The translations under genes were made by a program, and so were the position numbers. 13,140 nucleotides of DNA from Candidatus Saliniplasma halalkaliphilum (lineage in GTDB: Archaea; Thermoplasmatota; Thermoplasmata; Halarchaeoplasmatales; Halarchaeoplasmataceae), in contig JAFDTG010000039.1 in assembly GCA_019594235.1 (NCBI GenBank), positions 1 through 13,140 of the forward strand, given 5' to 3'. How positions within the stretch are numbered: position 1 is the stretch's first letter; every line of letters begins with the position of its first letter. The notes under the pieces are model-generated. The model did no database searches. It was not told where the DNA came from and saw nothing but the letters and a program-made list of their open reading frames with translations. This document shows positions 13,066-13,140 of the stretch, one piece after another.

Positions 13066-13140
13066 ATGCCCCGCAAACCAGGAAGGATGTATCGCGAAGT
13101 AAAAGGTCAAAGCTACACCAGAAAGAAGTACATAGGTGGA
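13066..13140 (+). CDS. rpl10e: 50S ribosomal protein L10e (uL16), 5' part only
   Basis: The 25 codons up to the right edge begin MPRKPGRMYREVKG and continue QSYTRKKYIGG, matching the conserved basic N-terminus of archaeal/eukaryotic L10e (bacterial L16), a protein near the peptidyl-transferase and tRNA-binding face of the large subunit. The family is about 170-180 residues long, so most of the gene lies outside the window. The start is fixed by the family N-terminus and by the TATA box about 31 bases upstream. No other ribosomal gene is adjacent, which is usual for archaeal L10e. Confidence 0.92.
   Translation, partial: MPRKPGRMYREVKGQSYTRKKYIGG

Noticed and set aside
1..13140. CRISPR array, tRNA, insertion sequence or phage-like region
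   Set aside because: I saw no regularly spaced repeats, cloverleaf-like sequence, transposase motif or terminal inverted repeats; the genes are all metabolic or housekeeping in type.

Overview
This AT-rich window is archaeal chromosome. The evidence is BRE/TATA-type promoters, frequent AGA/AGG and ATA codons, an archaeal-type L10e ribosomal protein at the right edge, and ADP-forming acyl-CoA synthetase genes. The gene set suggests a euryarchaeal-type anaerobe that ferments peptides or organic acids. I cannot fix the lineage from sequence alone; Thermoplasmatota or a related uncultured group is plausible. Coding density is high, no gap exceeds about 125 bases, and I see no tRNA, rRNA, CRISPR array, insertion sequence or broken gene.

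Left part (1-8159, all minus strand). Reading in transcription order from 8159 there is a four-gene acyl-CoA cluster: a fused alpha-beta ADP-forming acyl-CoA synthetase, a BioD-like/DRTGG protein without a phosphotransacetylase domain, an acetyl-CoA hydrolase/4-hydroxybutyrate-type CoA-transferase fused to a GNAT acetyltransferase, and a second free-standing beta (ATP-grasp) subunit. Spacers are 7, 48 and 13 bases. After a 70-base gap with its own TATA-like box comes a sugar-nucleotide pair, a mannose-1-phosphate guanylyltransferase-like enzyme and a phosphohexomutase. Their stop and start codons abut, and the mutase runs off the left edge.

Right part (8282-13140, all plus strand). A lactate-permease-family carrier is transcribed divergently from the acyl-CoA cluster across a roughly 120-base shared region. 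It is followed by a small flavodoxin, a phenylacetate-CoA ligase, a polytopic membrane protein of the dolichol kinase/CTP-dependent lipid kinase type, a small protein resembling DUF2299, and the first 25 codons of ribosomal protein L10e.

How it may fit together (inference). The permease could move short-chain acids, the acyl-CoA synthetase and CoA-transferase would interconvert acids and CoA thioesters with ATP gain, and the GNAT and DRTGG domains look regulatory. Phenylacetate-CoA ligase would handle aryl acids from amino-acid breakdown. The most notable points are the in-cluster duplication of the beta subunit including its linker, the CoA-transferase-GNAT fusion beside its likely partner enzymes, and a two-class translation-start architecture: genes without Shine-Dalgarno sites have TATA boxes about 26-34 bases from the start codon, while two genes with such sites have them about 52-54 bases away.
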